From the NCBI GenBank assembly GCA_947499715.1, contig CANMPL010000008.1, positions 1 through 56,506 on the forward strand: a DNA stretch of 56,506 nt, written 5' to 3'. The notes beneath the pieces were generated by a model. The model saw nothing but the letters and a program-made list of their open reading frames with translations. It did not search any database and had not been told where the DNA came from. This DNA is from an uncultured Paracoccaceae bacterium. Its GTDB lineage: Bacteria; Pseudomonadota; Alphaproteobacteria; Rhodobacterales; Rhodobacteraceae. Each line of letters begins with the position of its first letter. The stretch's first letter is position 1. This document shows, piece by piece, positions 37,428 through 46,680 of the stretch. Made by a program: the position numbers and the translations under genes.

Positions 37428-40400
37428 TTACTCTGCGGCTTGCGGCACGCGTGTTGGGTTGCGCAAGTGCGCCAAAAGCTCTTCGCGCCGCTTGGCACAT
37501 TTTAACGCATTGGCCTCTTTCACCGGGCCAAATCCGCGAATGTCGAGCGGTAAGCGCGCAAGAGCGATGGCGGCATCAAGTGTCTGAGGCGTTACGATGC
37601 GCAGGACTTCTGCCATGTCGTTTTCGAATTGCACGATCAGCGCCCGTTCCATCTTGCGTTCTGAATTATATCCGAATGGGTCAAAAGGTGTTCCGCGCAG
37701 GCGTTTGAATCGCGCCAACCACGGTAGCATGCGCGCCATGCGCTGGCCGTAAGTCTTTTTGGTTGGGCGACCATCCGGCCCTGTTTTGGACATCAGCGGC
37801 GGCGCCAGGTGATAGCTTAGCTTGAGCTCGCCATCAAAAACCGCCTGCGCCTTTTCAACAGTGGATTGAAGCAAACGGGCGACTTCGTATTCATCCTTGT
37901 AGGCCAATAGCTTGTGGTATCCTTCGGCCACAGCAAGCTGAAGTGGGTCATCAAATTTATCGACCATTTGGCGATAGCGCGCTGCCAGCCGTTTGCCTTG
38001 ATAGGCAACAAGATGATCGGCGCGAAACGTGATCTTTTCAGCCGTCGTCTTGGGCAAGGTGGTGACCTTTGGCGTCAAAAGGGCGCTTGCGGCGTCAGGC
38101 TGCTCCATTGCCCAACGGCCAAGCTCAAACGCGCGTTTGTTGCGGTCCACTGCAGTACCGTTCAATTCGATCGCACGCAAAATACTATCCAACGACAAGG
38201 GCACGGCGCCCTTCTGCCAGGCTGCACCAAAGATCATCATATTCGAATAGATACTGTCGCCCATCAGCGTTTTTGCCAGTTCGCTTGCATCAAACATGGC
38301 CAGTCCGTCGCGCAATCGTGCCTCTAGCGAAAGTTTTAGCTGCTCAATGGGGAGCTTGAATTCCGTGTCGCGGGTAAAATCCCCCGTGACGATTTCGTGG
38401 CTGTTCACAACGCCAAGCGTTTTGCCGCTGCGCATCAGCCCCAGCGTCTTTGCACCTGCGCTGACGACCAGATCACCGCCGATCAAAGCGTCACATTCGC
38501 CGGTGCTCACGCGGATCGCGGCGATATCCTCAGGGCCGTTGGCCAATCTGCAATGAATGTGAACCGCACCGCCTTTTTGGGCAAGCCCGGCCATTTCCAT
38601 CATGCCAGCACCTTTGCCATCCAAATGCGCGGCCATCGCCATCACCGCACCAATGGTAACAACACCTGTGCCACCAACCCCGGTGATCACGACGTTATGG
38701 GTTCCATTGATGACCGGCAGTTCTGGCAATGGCAAATCACCTACCTCGACATCGGCCGTCGCCTGTTTCTTGACCTGCGCACCTTCAATGGTGACAAAGG
38801 ACGGGCAAAATCCATTTACGCAGGAAAAATCCTTGTTGCAGGTTGATTGATCAATGGCGCGTTTGCGCCCCAACTCTGTCTCAACCGGCACGATCGAGAC
38901 GCAATTTGATTGCACACCACAATCGCCGCAGCCTTCGCAGACATCGGTATTGATAAAGACCCGCTTGTCAGGATCAGGAAAAAGACCACGTTTGCGGCGT
39001 CTGCGCTTTTCGGCGGCACAGGTCTGAATATAGACCAAGGCACTGACACCTTCGACTTTTGCCAGATCCTGCTGGACTTGCTGAAGGGCCGCGCGTTCGG
39101 AAAAGTTTACGTCCTTGGGGAAAAGTTCCGCGTGCACGTCTTCCTTGTCATCGAAAACGACCTCAACACGTTTGACCCCCATTGCCACAAGTTCACTGCA
39201 GATCTGATCGGCGGTAAGCCCGCCATCATTGCCCTGCCCGCCTGTCATAGCCACGGCATCATTGAACAGGATCTTATACGTGACGGTCGTGCCAGCCATC
39301 AGGGCAAATCGGATCGCCTGCACGCCGGAATGGTTATAGGTGCCGTCACCGAGGTTTTGGAAAACGTGCTGGGTTTCGCTGAACGGCGCCTCGCCGACCC
39401 AATTGGCACCTTCGCCCCCCATTTGGGTGAATCCCACCGTGTCGCGATCCATCCACTGGACCATGTAGTGGCACCCGATACCTGCATAGGCGCGGCTGCC
39501 TGCTGGCACCTTGGTCGATGAATTATGCGGGCACCCCGAGCAAAAGTAAGGCACCCTTGCCGCCAATTCGGGGGCATTGTCAGCCTTGTGTGCCGCTGCA
39601 ATCGCATCCAGGCCCGCTGTCACCCCATCAGAGCCGCAGCCCTCTTCAATCAGGATGCCACCGATTTTTTCGGCAATCAAAATCGGATTGAGATCACCTT
39701 TCGTGGGAAAAACTTCCTCTCGGCGGCCATCTTTGAACGCATCACCCTTATGCCAGCCATAGACCCGGCGGCCATTGCGATCATCAAACAGTGCTTCTTT
39801 GACCTGCACCTCGATCAATTTGCGTTTTTCTTCAACCACAACGATCAGATCAAGCCCCTCGGCCCAGTCATGAAAGCTTTGCGTATCCAATGGCCAAACC
39901 TGCCCGACCTTATAGGTCGTAAGGCCAAGACGCTCGGCCGCCGCCTCATCAATTCCCAAGAGCGATAGCGCATGGACCAGATCAAGATAGTTCTTGCCCG
40001 CTGCAACAAATCCTATCTTTGCCCCCGCATTACCCCATTTGCGTTGGTCCATCTTGTTGGCGCGGGAAAACGCCTCTGCCGCAAAGCGCTTGTGGTCAAT
40101 CATCCGCGCTTCTTGCAATTGCGGGGTATCAACTAAGCGGATGTTCAGCCCCCCTTCGGGGAGCGCCATTGTGGGTGTCTCAAAGGTCAAACGATGGGGA
40201 TCGCCGTCCACCACGGAAGTCACCTCGACGGTGTCTTTCATGGTCTTGAGACCAACCCAGACACCCGCGTAGCGGCTCAATGCCCAAGCATAAAGGCCAT
40301 AGTCCAAGATCTCTTGCACGCCCGCGGGACTTACAATCGGCATATAGGCGTCCAGCATCGCCCAGTCAGATTGGTGCAATGTGGTCGAACTTTCGCCGGT

Positions 40401-40844
40401 GTGGTCATCGCCCATGGCCATGATGACACCGCCGTATGGGCTGCTGCCGGCCATGTTGGCGTGGCGCATCACATCGCCTGAACGATCGACGCCCGGCCCT
40501 TTGCCATACCACAGCCCAAAGACGCCGTCGTGCTTACCTTCGCCGCGCAGTTCCGCCTGCTGGCTGCCCCAAAGGGCGGTCGCTGCAAGATCTTCGTTCA
40601 ATCCCGGCTGAAAGGTGATCTGGTTTTCCACCAAAATCTTTGACGCGCGGGTCATTTGCATATCAACCGCGCCCAAGGGCGACCCACGATAGCCCGTCAC
40701 ATATCCCGCCGTATCAAGACCCGCTTTTTCATCCCGCGCGCGTTGCATCAGCATCAATCGGACCAATGCTTGGGTGCCGTTCAAAAGAACGTGGCGTTTG
40801 CTGAGATCGTAGCGATCATTTAGCGAAATCTGTTCCCGGCCCAT
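37428..40844 (-). CDS. Indolepyruvate ferredoxin oxidoreductase, fused form
   Basis: 1138 residues combining the subunits that are separate (IorA, IorB) in archaea. Order: N-terminal pyruvate-oxidoreductase pyrimidine-type domain with GYRGSPLGAVDMQM; a TPP-binding part with GIGCHYMVQWMDRDT, GGEGANWVGEAPF and NDAVAMTGGQGNDG; a ferredoxin-like 4Fe-4S loop CEGCGDCGVQSNC (about 640); a gamma domain with GVGGTGVVTIGAVMAMAAHLDGKG; and a C-terminal extension (DUF6537). It would decarboxylate aryl-pyruvates from aromatic amino acid transamination to aryl-acetyl-CoA, reducing ferredoxin. Strong ribosome site (GGGGAGGTG). Divergent from a LysR regulator that likely controls it. Confidence 0.93.
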   Translation of the reverse strand: MGREQISLNDRYDLSKRHVLLNGTQALVRLMLMQRARDEKAGLDTAGYVTGYRGSPLGAVDMQMTRASKILVENQITFQPGLNEDLAATALWGSQQAELRGEGKHDGVFGLWYGKGPGVDRSGDVMRHANMAGSSPYGGVIMAMGDDHTGESSTTLHQSDWAMLDAYMPIVSPAGVQEILDYGLYAWALSRYAGVWVGLKTMKDTVEVTSVVDGDPHRLTFETPTMALPEGGLNIRLVDTPQLQEARMIDHKRFAAEAFSRANKMDQRKWGNAGAKIGFVAAGKNYLDLVHALSLLGIDEAAAERLGLTTYKVGQVWPLDTQSFHDWAEGLDLIVVVEEKRKLIEVQVKEALFDDRNGRRVYGWHKGDAFKDGRREEVFPTKGDLNPILIAEKIGGILIEEGCGSDGVTAGLDAIAAAHKADNAPELAARVPYFCSGCPHNSSTKVPAGSRAYAGIGCHYMVQWMDRDTVGFTQMGGEGANWVGEAPFSETQHVFQNLGDGTYNHSGVQAIRFALMAGTTVTYKILFNDAVAMTGGQGNDGGLTADQICSELVAMGVKRVEVVFDDKEDVHAELFPKDVNFSERAALQQVQQDLAKVEGVSALVYIQTCAAEKRRRRKRGLFPDPDKRVFINTDVCEGCGDCGVQSNCVSIVPVETELGRKRAIDQSTCNKDFSCVNGFCPSFVTIEGAQVKKQATADVEVGDLPLPELPVINGTHNVVITGVGGTGVVTIGAVMAMAAHLDGKGAGMMEMAGLAQKGGAVHIHCRLANGPEDIAAIRVSTGECDALIGGDLVVSAGAKTLGLMRSGKTLGVVNSHEIVTGDFTRDTEFKLPIEQLKLSLEARLRDGLAMFDASELAKTLMGDSIYSNMMIFGAAWQKGAVPLSLDSILRAIELNGTAVDRNKRAFELGRWAMEQPDAASALLTPKVTTLPKTTAEKITFRADHLVAYQGKRLAARYRQMVDKFDDPLQLAVAEGYHKLLAYKDEYEVARLLQSTVEKAQAVFDGELKLSYHLAPPLMSKTGPDGRPTKKTYGQRMARMLPWLARFKRLRGTPFDPFGYNSERKMERALIVQFENDMAEVLRIVTPQTLDAAIALARLPLDIRGFGPVKEANALKCAKRREELLAHLRNPTRVPQAAE

Positions 40845-40955
40845 CTGGCACCTCCCCGCGCTTCTGAACTGCTGCCATGATAGGTCAAACTTTCTGACCT
40901 ATAAAGCATCAATTCATAAACTGGTGCATTTGCAATTTGTGACCCAATCAGCGTA

Positions 40956-41906
40956 ATGATCGACAAGAATATGAGTGAACTCGATTTCGGCGGGCATCAG
41001 ATGGACTGGGACAAGCTAAGAATATTTCACGCCGTCGCAGACGCGGGATCGCTGACTCATGCGGGCGACACGCTGCATCTGTCGCAATCTGCCGTCAGCA
41101 GGCAAGTGCGCGCCCTGGAAGAATCACTCAATACGACGTTGTTCCACCGCCACGCACGTGGGCTGATTCTGACGGAACAGGGTGAACTTCTGTTTGATGC
41201 GACCAAATCGATGAACAAGCGGTTGGAGGCGGCATCTGCACGTATCCGCGACAGCGAGGAAGAAGTATTTGGTGAGCTGCGGGTCACGACGACTACCGGA
41301 TTTGGGACACTTTGGCTCGCGCCCCGCCTGCCTAAGCTTTATGAACTTTACCCAGACCTCAAAATTGACCTGATGCTGGAAGAGCGTGTGCTTGACCTGC
41401 CGATGCGCGAAGCAGACGTCGCCATCCGCATGAAAGAGCCAAGCCAGGCGGATCTGATCCGCAAACGCCTGATGTCGGTTCGGATGCGGCTTTATGCGTC
41501 GCGCAGCTATCTGGAAGAGGTCGGCAGCTTTGACAACATCGAAGACGTCGCCAATCACAGGCTGATTTGCCAAAGCCCGTCGTCGACACAGGTCGCCGCC
41601 GGGGCCGCAATGGTGCAGCACCTATTGTCGTATGATGTGAAGTCGCTTTTGACCGTCAACAACTACTTTGGTGTTTTGCAGGGCGTGCTGAACAAACTCG
41701 GTGTCGGTGTCTTGCCTGACTACGTCACAGAGGATTTCCCAGAGCTCGTGCGCATCCTGCCTGATGTGGAATCAGGTGAAGTGCCAGTGTTCCTTGCCTA
41801 TCCGGAAGAATTGCGGCAATCCAAGCGCATCAGCGCCTTCCGGGATTTTGTGCAGGACGAAATCATCGCTCATCGCCGGAAAATCCGAGAATCTGCGGCG
41901 AGTTAA
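40956..41906 (+). CDS. LysR-type transcriptional regulator
   Basis: 316 residues (starts at codons 6 and 16 are also possible, the last giving MDWDKLRIF). The winged HTH covers about 16-75 (LRIFHAVADAGSLTHAGDTL, LSQSAVSRQVRALEESLN), followed by a periplasmic-binding-like effector domain with FGTLWLAPRLPKLYELYPDLKIDL and GVGVLPDYV. It is divergent from the indolepyruvate oxidoreductase gene with 111 bases between, the usual layout for LysR control; the ligand could be an aromatic acid but this is a guess. A terminator is at 42060-42088, some 150 bases downstream of the stop. Confidence 0.9.
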   Translation: MIDKNMSELDFGGHQMDWDKLRIFHAVADAGSLTHAGDTLHLSQSAVSRQVRALEESLNTTLFHRHARGLILTEQGELLFDATKSMNKRLEAASARIRDSEEEVFGELRVTTTTGFGTLWLAPRLPKLYELYPDLKIDLMLEERVLDLPMREADVAIRMKEPSQADLIRKRLMSVRMRLYASRSYLEEVGSFDNIEDVANHRLICQSPSSTQVAAGAAMVQHLLSYDVKSLLTVNNYFGVLQGVLNKLGVGVLPDYVTEDFPELVRILPDVESGEVPVFLAYPEELRQSKRISAFRDFVQDEIIAHRRKIRESAAS

Positions 41907-42010
41907 CCGTAGTGGCGGCCAAGCTATGCGCCATGCGCATACCGGGATTGCACCGAAATCTGCCCAATTTTTCTTGAATGGTCAAAAATCCACCCCTATG
42001 TGGAACCACG

Positions 42011-42088
42011 AGGCAGTTGATGCTTTTGCGCTCATTGCCTCACCTCCCTGTTGGACTTTGCCGGGCCTTGTGCCCGGCATTTTTTTTG
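42011..42088 (+). ncRNA. Candidate small RNA with CCUCCC motif and own terminator
   Basis: The stretch 42011-42040 can fold as AGGCA...TGCCT with an inner GATG/CAT pair. It is followed by unpaired CACCTCCCTG (42041-42050), which contains an anti-Shine-Dalgarno-like CCTCCC, and then by the strong terminator at 42060-42088. Hairpin, CCUCC motif, terminator is the layout of several alphaproteobacterial sRNAs (for example the CcsR RNAs of Rhodobacter). No promoter is obvious, so it may instead be the 3' UTR of the LysR gene. Confidence 0.3.
42060..42088 (+). terminator. Strong intrinsic terminator downstream of the LysR gene
   Basis: GCCGGGC and GCCCGGC around loop CTTGT, followed by A and eight T. 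It is 153 bases beyond the LysR stop. Confidence 0.9.
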
Positions 42089-42139
42089 GCGGGATCAGGG
42101 GGGGATGTGTTCTCAGCCCAGACATCTTTCAACCCCAGA

Positions 42140-42382
42140 TCATCCCTCCGATTTCTTTGCATTGACCAGCGCGCCGTTGCGATCCAAGGCATTTGTCAAA
42201 ATCGGCATCTTCGCCGCCTGCCCGATCACATTCCGCTGCCAATAGGGGGCAAAGAAATCACGGCGCTGACCACCTGCCCGGATGCCACGGTCAGTCTAAA
42301 CCCCGTCGGACCAAGTCCGACCATCGGCGCGCCCGTTGAAGATGACCCCATCAACATCCAGCATCAGCACAAAATTGGTCAT
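42140..42382 (-). pseudogene. Remnant of a HAD-family hydrolase gene
   Basis: On the minus strand a frame opens [20 protein letters not shown], which carries HAD motif I (DVDGV, Asp9 and Asp11). After 28 codons it meets TAG at 42296-42298. The same frame then continues with HAD-like residues (RDFFAPYWQRNVIGQAA, then ILTNALDRNGALVNAKK) to TGA at 42140. A whole HAD phosphatase of this kind has about 200 residues, so the 3' two-thirds, with the Lys and C-terminal Asp motifs, are gone as well. The gene lies between LysR and purL, which are both intact. I read this as a decayed gene; recoding at the TAG is possible but nothing supports it. Confidence 0.7.
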
Positions 42383-42444
42383 CAAACCTGCCTTCCACTT
42401 CTTGCCACCCTGCCCTAAAAGCACATCGAGTCGAGGGGGAAACT

Positions 42445-44604
42445 ATGTCCGATCCAGAAATCACCGCAGACATCATCGCCGCACATGGCTTTACTCCGGA
42501 AGAATACGCGGAGGTCAAAAAGATCCTGAACCGCGATCCCAACTTCACCGAAATGGGCATCTTCTCGGCGATGTGGAACGAACATTGTTCCTACAAGTCT
42601 TCCAAAAAGTGGTTGCGCACATTGCCGACCGAAGGCCCTCAGGTCATCTGCGGCCCCGGCGAAAACGCGGGTGTTGTTGATATCGGCGATGGGCAGGCTG
42701 TGATCTTCAAAATGGAAAGCCACAACCACCCCAGCTACATCGAACCCTATCAGGGTGCCGCAACCGGCGTTGGTGGCATCCTGCGGGATGTCTTCACCAT
42801 GGGCGCACGCCCCATTGCGGCAATGAATTCGCTGTCGTTTGGCGCACCTGATCACCCCAAGACGCGCCAGCTTGTGAATGGCGTGGTGGCTGGTATTGGC
42901 GGTTATGGCAACTGCTTTGGGGTGCCGACCGTTGGCGGCGAAGTCCGTTTTGATCCGGCATATAACGGCAATTGTCTTGTGAATGCCTTTGCTGCGGGCC
43001 TCGCTGATACTGACAAGATCTTCTATTCCGCCGCCTCTGGCGTTGGGATGCCTGTTGTCTACCTTGGTGCCAAGACGGGGCGCGATGGCGTTGGTGGAGC
43101 GACGATGGCCTCGGCCGAATTTGACGACACGATCGAAGAAAAACGCCCCACCGTGCAGGTCGGTGATCCCTTCACTGAAAAGCGGTTGATGGAAGCGACG
43201 CTGGAACTGATGGCGACCGGTGCTGTGATCTCTATCCAAGACATGGGTGCTGCTGGCTTGACCTGCTCGGCCGTTGAAATGGGCGACAAAGGCGGGCTGG
43301 GTGTGCGCCTTGATCTGGAAAAGGTGCCGCAACGCGAAGAGAATATGACAGCCTATGAAATGATGCTGTCTGAATCGCAGGAACGGATGCTCATGGTTCT
43401 CAAACCAGAGCTTGAGGCCGAAGCCCGCGCCGTGTTTGACAAATGGGACCTCGATTTTGCCATTGTGGGTGAAACACTGCCCGAAGACCGGTTCTTGATC
43501 GTCCACAACGGGGAAGTGAAAGCGGACCTGCCGCTGTCGAAACTGTCGTCCACGGCCCCGGAATATGATCGCCCTTGGGTGCCGACCCCACCTGCGGAAC
43601 CACTTGGCGACATTGTTGGTGTCGATCCGATTGACGGCCTCAAGGCGCTGATCAGCAGCCCGAATTATGCAGCCAAGCAATGGGTTTACGAACAATACGA
43701 CAGTCAGGTGATGGGCGACACAGCCCGCATTCCCGGCCTTGGTGCAGGCGTCGTGCGTGTCCACGGAACGCCCAAATCGCTCGCTTTCACGTCTGACGTG
43801 ACACCGCGTTATGTCAAAGCCAACCCAATCGAAGGCGGGAAACAAGCGGTCGCAGAGGCTTATCGCAATCTGACATCTGTTGGCGCGACGCCACTGGCAA
43901 CTACCGACAACATGAACTTTGGCAACCCTGAAAAGCCAAACATTATGGGGCAATTCGTCGGGGCCATCCAAGGCATTGGTGAAGCCGTGAGCGCACTCGA
44001 TATGCCAATCGTTTCTGGCAACGTCTCGCTCTACAACGAAACCGATGGGACCGGCATCTTGCCAACGCCGACGATCGGCGCTGTTGGCCTGATCGCCGAC
44101 CCAGACCACATGATCAATGGACAGCTACGCGAAGGTCACGTGCTGCTTCTTGTTGGTGAAACGCAAGGGCACCTTGGTCAGTCCGCCCTCTTGGCAGAGG
44201 TTTATGACCGCGCTGAGGGTGACGCCCCGCCCGTCGATCTGGCCGCCGAAAAACGCAACGGGGACTTTATTCGTGCGAACCACGCCCTAATCCGCGCCTG
44301 TACTGATCTGTCGGACGGCGGACTTGCCTTGGCCGCATTTGAGATGGCCGAAGCAGCAGGCGTCGGCATTACACTCGACGTTGCCGACACGCCAACTCTC
44401 TTTGGGGAAGATCAGGCGCGCTATCTGGTCGCCTGCAACTTTGATCAGGCAGAGGCGCTGATGATTTCAGCCGGGCAATGTGGCGTCCAACTGTCAACCG
44501 TTGGCAAGGTTGGCGGTGAAGCGGTGACATTCGGTACCGCGTCTGCACCGCTGGCCGAGCTCACCCAGATCTATCGTTCGTCCTTCGCCAAAGCGGTTGC
44601 CTAA
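42445..44604 (+). CDS. purL: Phosphoribosylformylglycinamidine synthase subunit II (PurL, small type)
   Basis: Catalyses the ATP-dependent conversion of FGAR to FGAM in purine synthesis, together with PurQ and PurS. 719 residues, the size of the short PurL that needs the separate partners. Blocks include [12 protein letters not shown] (33-44 region), [48 protein letters not shown] and [21 protein letters not shown]. Ribosome site GAGGGGGAAAC. A bolA-grxD block follows; purL-bolA-grxD is a common alphaproteobacterial order. PurQ and PurS genes are not in this window. Confidence 0.97.
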   Translation: MSDPEITADIIAAHGFTPEEYAEVKKILNRDPNFTEMGIFSAMWNEHCSYKSSKKWLRTLPTEGPQVICGPGENAGVVDIGDGQAVIFKMESHNHPSYIEPYQGAATGVGGILRDVFTMGARPIAAMNSLSFGAPDHPKTRQLVNGVVAGIGGYGNCFGVPTVGGEVRFDPAYNGNCLVNAFAAGLADTDKIFYSAASGVGMPVVYLGAKTGRDGVGGATMASAEFDDTIEEKRPTVQVGDPFTEKRLMEATLELMATGAVISIQDMGAAGLTCSAVEMGDKGGLGVRLDLEKVPQREENMTAYEMMLSESQERMLMVLKPELEAEARAVFDKWDLDFAIVGETLPEDRFLIVHNGEVKADLPLSKLSSTAPEYDRPWVPTPPAEPLGDIVGVDPIDGLKALISSPNYAAKQWVYEQYDSQVMGDTARIPGLGAGVVRVHGTPKSLAFTSDVTPRYVKANPIEGGKQAVAEAYRNLTSVGATPLATTDNMNFGNPEKPNIMGQFVGAIQGIGEAVSALDMPIVSGNVSLYNETDGTGILPTPTIGAVGLIADPDHMINGQLREGHVLLLVGETQGHLGQSALLAEVYDRAEGDAPPVDLAAEKRNGDFIRANHALIRACTDLSDGGLALAAFEMAEAAGVGITLDVADTPTLFGEDQARYLVACNFDQAEALMISAGQCGVQLSTVGKVGGEAVTFGTASAPLAELTQIYRSSFAKAVA

Positions 44605-44706
44605 GCATTCGTAACCTGTTTGCTGCTCAACTCACGGCACCCGGCCCCACTTGCCGCAGGGGCGATCGCTGCTTAGGTTGAAGACAACCCGAAAAAGAGA
44701 GCCGTC

Positions 44707-44940
44707 ATGATCACAGCCCACGACATCGAAACCCTGTTGCGCGAAAGTTTTCCGAATGCCCAGATTGCCGTGCAAGGCGATGACGGCGCACATTTTGCAG
44801 CCGAAGTGATCGACGAAAGCTTTCGGGGCAAAAACCGGGTGCAGCAGCAACGCGCAGTCTATGCCGCCTTGAAGGGCAAGATGGATGGCGCGAATGGTGA
44901 ATTGCATGCCCTCGCGCTGACCACCAAGGCTCCTGACTAG
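44707..44940 (+). CDS. BolA family protein
   Basis: 77 residues. The BolA core is complete: HDIETLLRESFPNAQIAVQG, GAHFAAEVIDESFRGKNRVQQQRAVYAAL, and the C-terminal His of ELHALALTTKAP. BolA proteins pair with monothiol glutaredoxins to hold a [2Fe-2S] cluster and act in iron-sulfur trafficking or iron sensing. The grxD gene is two genes downstream, which fits that partnership. The stop codon TAG shares one base with the GTG start of the next gene. Confidence 0.95.
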   Translation: MITAHDIETLLRESFPNAQIAVQGDDGAHFAAEVIDESFRGKNRVQQQRAVYAALKGKMDGANGELHALALTTKAPD

Positions 44941-45230
44941 TGTCGGGCACCGAACTCGCGCTGGCAGTCATCGCCATCTGCGTGTTCTTGATGCTTTATT
45001 TCCGCAACCGTCGTCGCACCTACCGGCCGCTTTCGTCCTACCGGCCAGAGATGCCACAAGAAGAACCGCAGCGGGAACTTGGCCTCGAAGCCATCGATAT
45101 GGATGCAATTGATGATGTAAACCGGCGTAATGACGCCTTGTCATCCATGACCGGTGCCCATCATTCACAAAGCCGTCACACCAAAAACCACGCTGAGCGC
45201 TGGAAACCCCGGTCACAAGACAATAAATGA
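44940..45230 (+). CDS. Small single-pass membrane protein of unknown function
   Basis: 96 residues starting at GTG that overlaps the bolA stop. The N-terminus has one membrane helix (ALAVIAICVFLMLYF, about 6-20) followed by a basic RNRRRTYRPL stretch, so the rest lies in the cytoplasm. The tail is polar, with an acidic part (IDMDAIDDVN) and a His/Lys-rich end, and is probably disordered. I do not recognise a family. Its coupling to bolA and place before grxD suggest a link to that pair, but this is only position. Confidence 0.65.
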   Translation: MSGTELALAVIAICVFLMLYFRNRRRTYRPLSSYRPEMPQEEPQRELGLEAIDMDAIDDVNRRNDALSSMTGAHHSQSRHTKNHAERWKPRSQDNK

Positions 45231-45362
45231 AGCACAAGACCAGTCCAGCCGCCTGAGATGACATTGGGGGCTTGGACCATTTGATGATTGGCTTACCCCG
45301 CCTGATCATTCATGAATACCGCAAATGGCGATTGCGCCACGCACGTGCAAAGGACAACGACA

Positions 45363-45722
45363 ATGACCGCAGAGACCCAAATCAAAGAAACCGTCACTAC
45401 CAATGATGTTGTGCTTTTCATGAAAGGCACCAAGTCCATGCCGCAATGCGGGTTCTCGTCACGTGTTGCAGGTGTGCTGAACTTCATGGGCGTCGAATTT
45501 GCGGACGTGAACGTGCTGGCCGACGAAGAGATCCGCCAAGGCATCAAGGATTTCTCTGATTGGCCGACGATCCCGCAACTATACGTCAAAGGCGAATTCG
45601 TCGGCGGCTGCGACATCATTACAGAGATGACGCTGTCGGGCGAACTTGATACTCTGTTCGCTGAACAAGGTGTCGCATTTGACAAAGATGCCGCCGACAA
45701 GATCCGCGAAGCCAACGCATAA
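45363..45722 (+). CDS. grxD: Monothiol glutaredoxin, Grx4/GrxD type
   Basis: 119 residues. The CGFS active site is at 29-32 after [11 protein letters not shown]; the glutathione-binding WPTIPQLYV and VGGCDI loops are intact. Such proteins carry a [2Fe-2S] cluster with glutathione and pass it on, often with BolA. ATG at 45363 follows AAGGACAACGAC. The next gene starts six bases after the stop and encodes a degenerate relative. Confidence 0.96.
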   Translation: MTAETQIKETVTTNDVVLFMKGTKSMPQCGFSSRVAGVLNFMGVEFADVNVLADEEIRQGIKDFSDWPTIPQLYVKGEFVGGCDIITEMTLSGELDTLFAEQGVAFDKDAADKIREANA

Positions 45723-45728
45723 CCCGCG

Positions 45729-46280
45729 TTGTCTTTAGAAGAACTTATCGTCAAAACCGTTGTGGTGCTCATTATCGCCCGGATCATTTACCGGGTGATC
45801 AGGGCACCTGTCGGCCGACACGCGCGGTTTGGGCCAAATCACGATGGCCACGACCTGAATCAGCGGCTCGAGGATTCGTTACAACGCATGGCGCAGCCTG
45901 CGCCACATCATGTGCAGCAATCCGACGATGATGACGCGCTGACTTTTCTCAATGCGCTCATCACACATTACCCCGTCGTCTTGTTTCATGCCGGTGAGAT
46001 CAGCGATCTAGCAGACGATCATTCAAAGATCCTACTCGACACACTGACGACATTGGGCATGACGCCCAAAACCATTGATATCAAAACAGATATTACGCTG
46101 TCACGCGCCTTCAATGATCCGATCACCGTTCCGCAGGTCTACATCCGAGCCAACCATGTGGGCGGCTTTGACGCCGTGATGCAGGCCATCAAAGATGGTT
46201 CATTCGCGCGCACCGCGCGCGCACTGAAACCACCGATGGATGAAACGGCCTACGCCGCGCTCCGCGAGTCCTTGCGATAG
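45729..46280 (+). CDS. Membrane-anchored glutaredoxin-like protein lacking the active cysteine
   Basis: 183 residues starting from TTG (a start at GTG codon 11 or 12 is less likely). Residues about 7-22 form a membrane helix (IVKTVVVLIIARIIYRV). A polar His/Asp-rich linker reaches residue 70, then about 75-165 aligns with the adjacent GrxD: YPVVLFHAGE for [27 protein letters not shown] for [16 protein letters not shown]. The CGFS tetrad is replaced (DDHS) and the glutathione-contact GGCD is GGFD; the protein has no cysteine at all. It therefore cannot do thiol chemistry or bind a cluster through Cys. It may act as a scaffold or decoy for GrxD or BolA at the membrane, an inference from sequence and adjacency. 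Confidence 0.75.
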   Translation: MSLEELIVKTVVVLIIARIIYRVIRAPVGRHARFGPNHDGHDLNQRLEDSLQRMAQPAPHHVQQSDDDDALTFLNALITHYPVVLFHAGEISDLADDHSKILLDTLTTLGMTPKTIDIKTDITLSRAFNDPITVPQVYIRANHVGGFDAVMQAIKDGSFARTARALKPPMDETAYAALRESLR

Positions 46281-46296
46281 CACCAGACGGGCGAGA

Positions 46297-46680
46297 TCAT
46301 CCCGCCTTTTGTTCAACCTGATCTGCCAGCGCTTCGGCCCGGGCAGCTATCTCAGCAAGAGTGTCGGTGATCTCGCTGGGCACGACAGGCACCTCGATTT
46401 TTTCGGGCTGACGCGATTGCAATTGGTCGATCTGCGCTTGCAAACCCGCCATCCGCGTTTCCGCATCTTTCAGCTTTTCTTCGAGCCCTGCGGTCTTGTC
46501 CGCCAACATAAGCCCCGACATCAGCAGCATCCGCGCCTCTGGCATCCTGCCGATCTGGCCGGACAAATGCGCCGCTTCGCTGTCCAGCATCTGTGCGGCT
46601 GAATACAGGAAATGCTCCTCGCCTTCCTGACAGGCAACTTCGAATGTGCGGCCTCCGATGGCTACTTCAACCTGTGGCAT
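46297..46680 (-). CDS. zapA: Cell-division protein ZapA
   Basis: 127 residues. ZapA starts with VEVAIGGRTFEVACQEGEE, then the helical MLDSEAAHLSG and a coiled-coil tail (EEKLKDAETRMAGLQAQIDQL). ZapA bundles FtsZ protofilaments at the division site. The stop of the upstream coiled-coil gene abuts its start by sharing one base, so both are translated together. The gene is convergent with the glutaredoxin-like gene, 16 bases apart, leaving no room for a 6S RNA, which follows zapA in many Proteobacteria. Confidence 0.93.
   Translation of the reverse strand: MPQVEVAIGGRTFEVACQEGEEHFLYSAAQMLDSEAAHLSGQIGRMPEARMLLMSGLMLADKTAGLEEKLKDAETRMAGLQAQIDQLQSRQPEKIEVPVVPSEITDTLAEIAARAEALADQVEQKAG

Noticed and set aside
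41978-42418. Plus-strand open frame between lysR and purL
   Set aside because: Crosses the lysR terminator and runs antisense to the HAD remnant; the translation looks like no protein family.
42415-44109. Long minus-strand open frame (564 codons) antisense to purL
   Set aside because: Same effect of GC-rich codon use; purL is certain on the other strand.
46281-46296. 6S RNA next to zapA
   Set aside because: Only 16 bases separate zapA from the convergent gene, so no 6S RNA fits.
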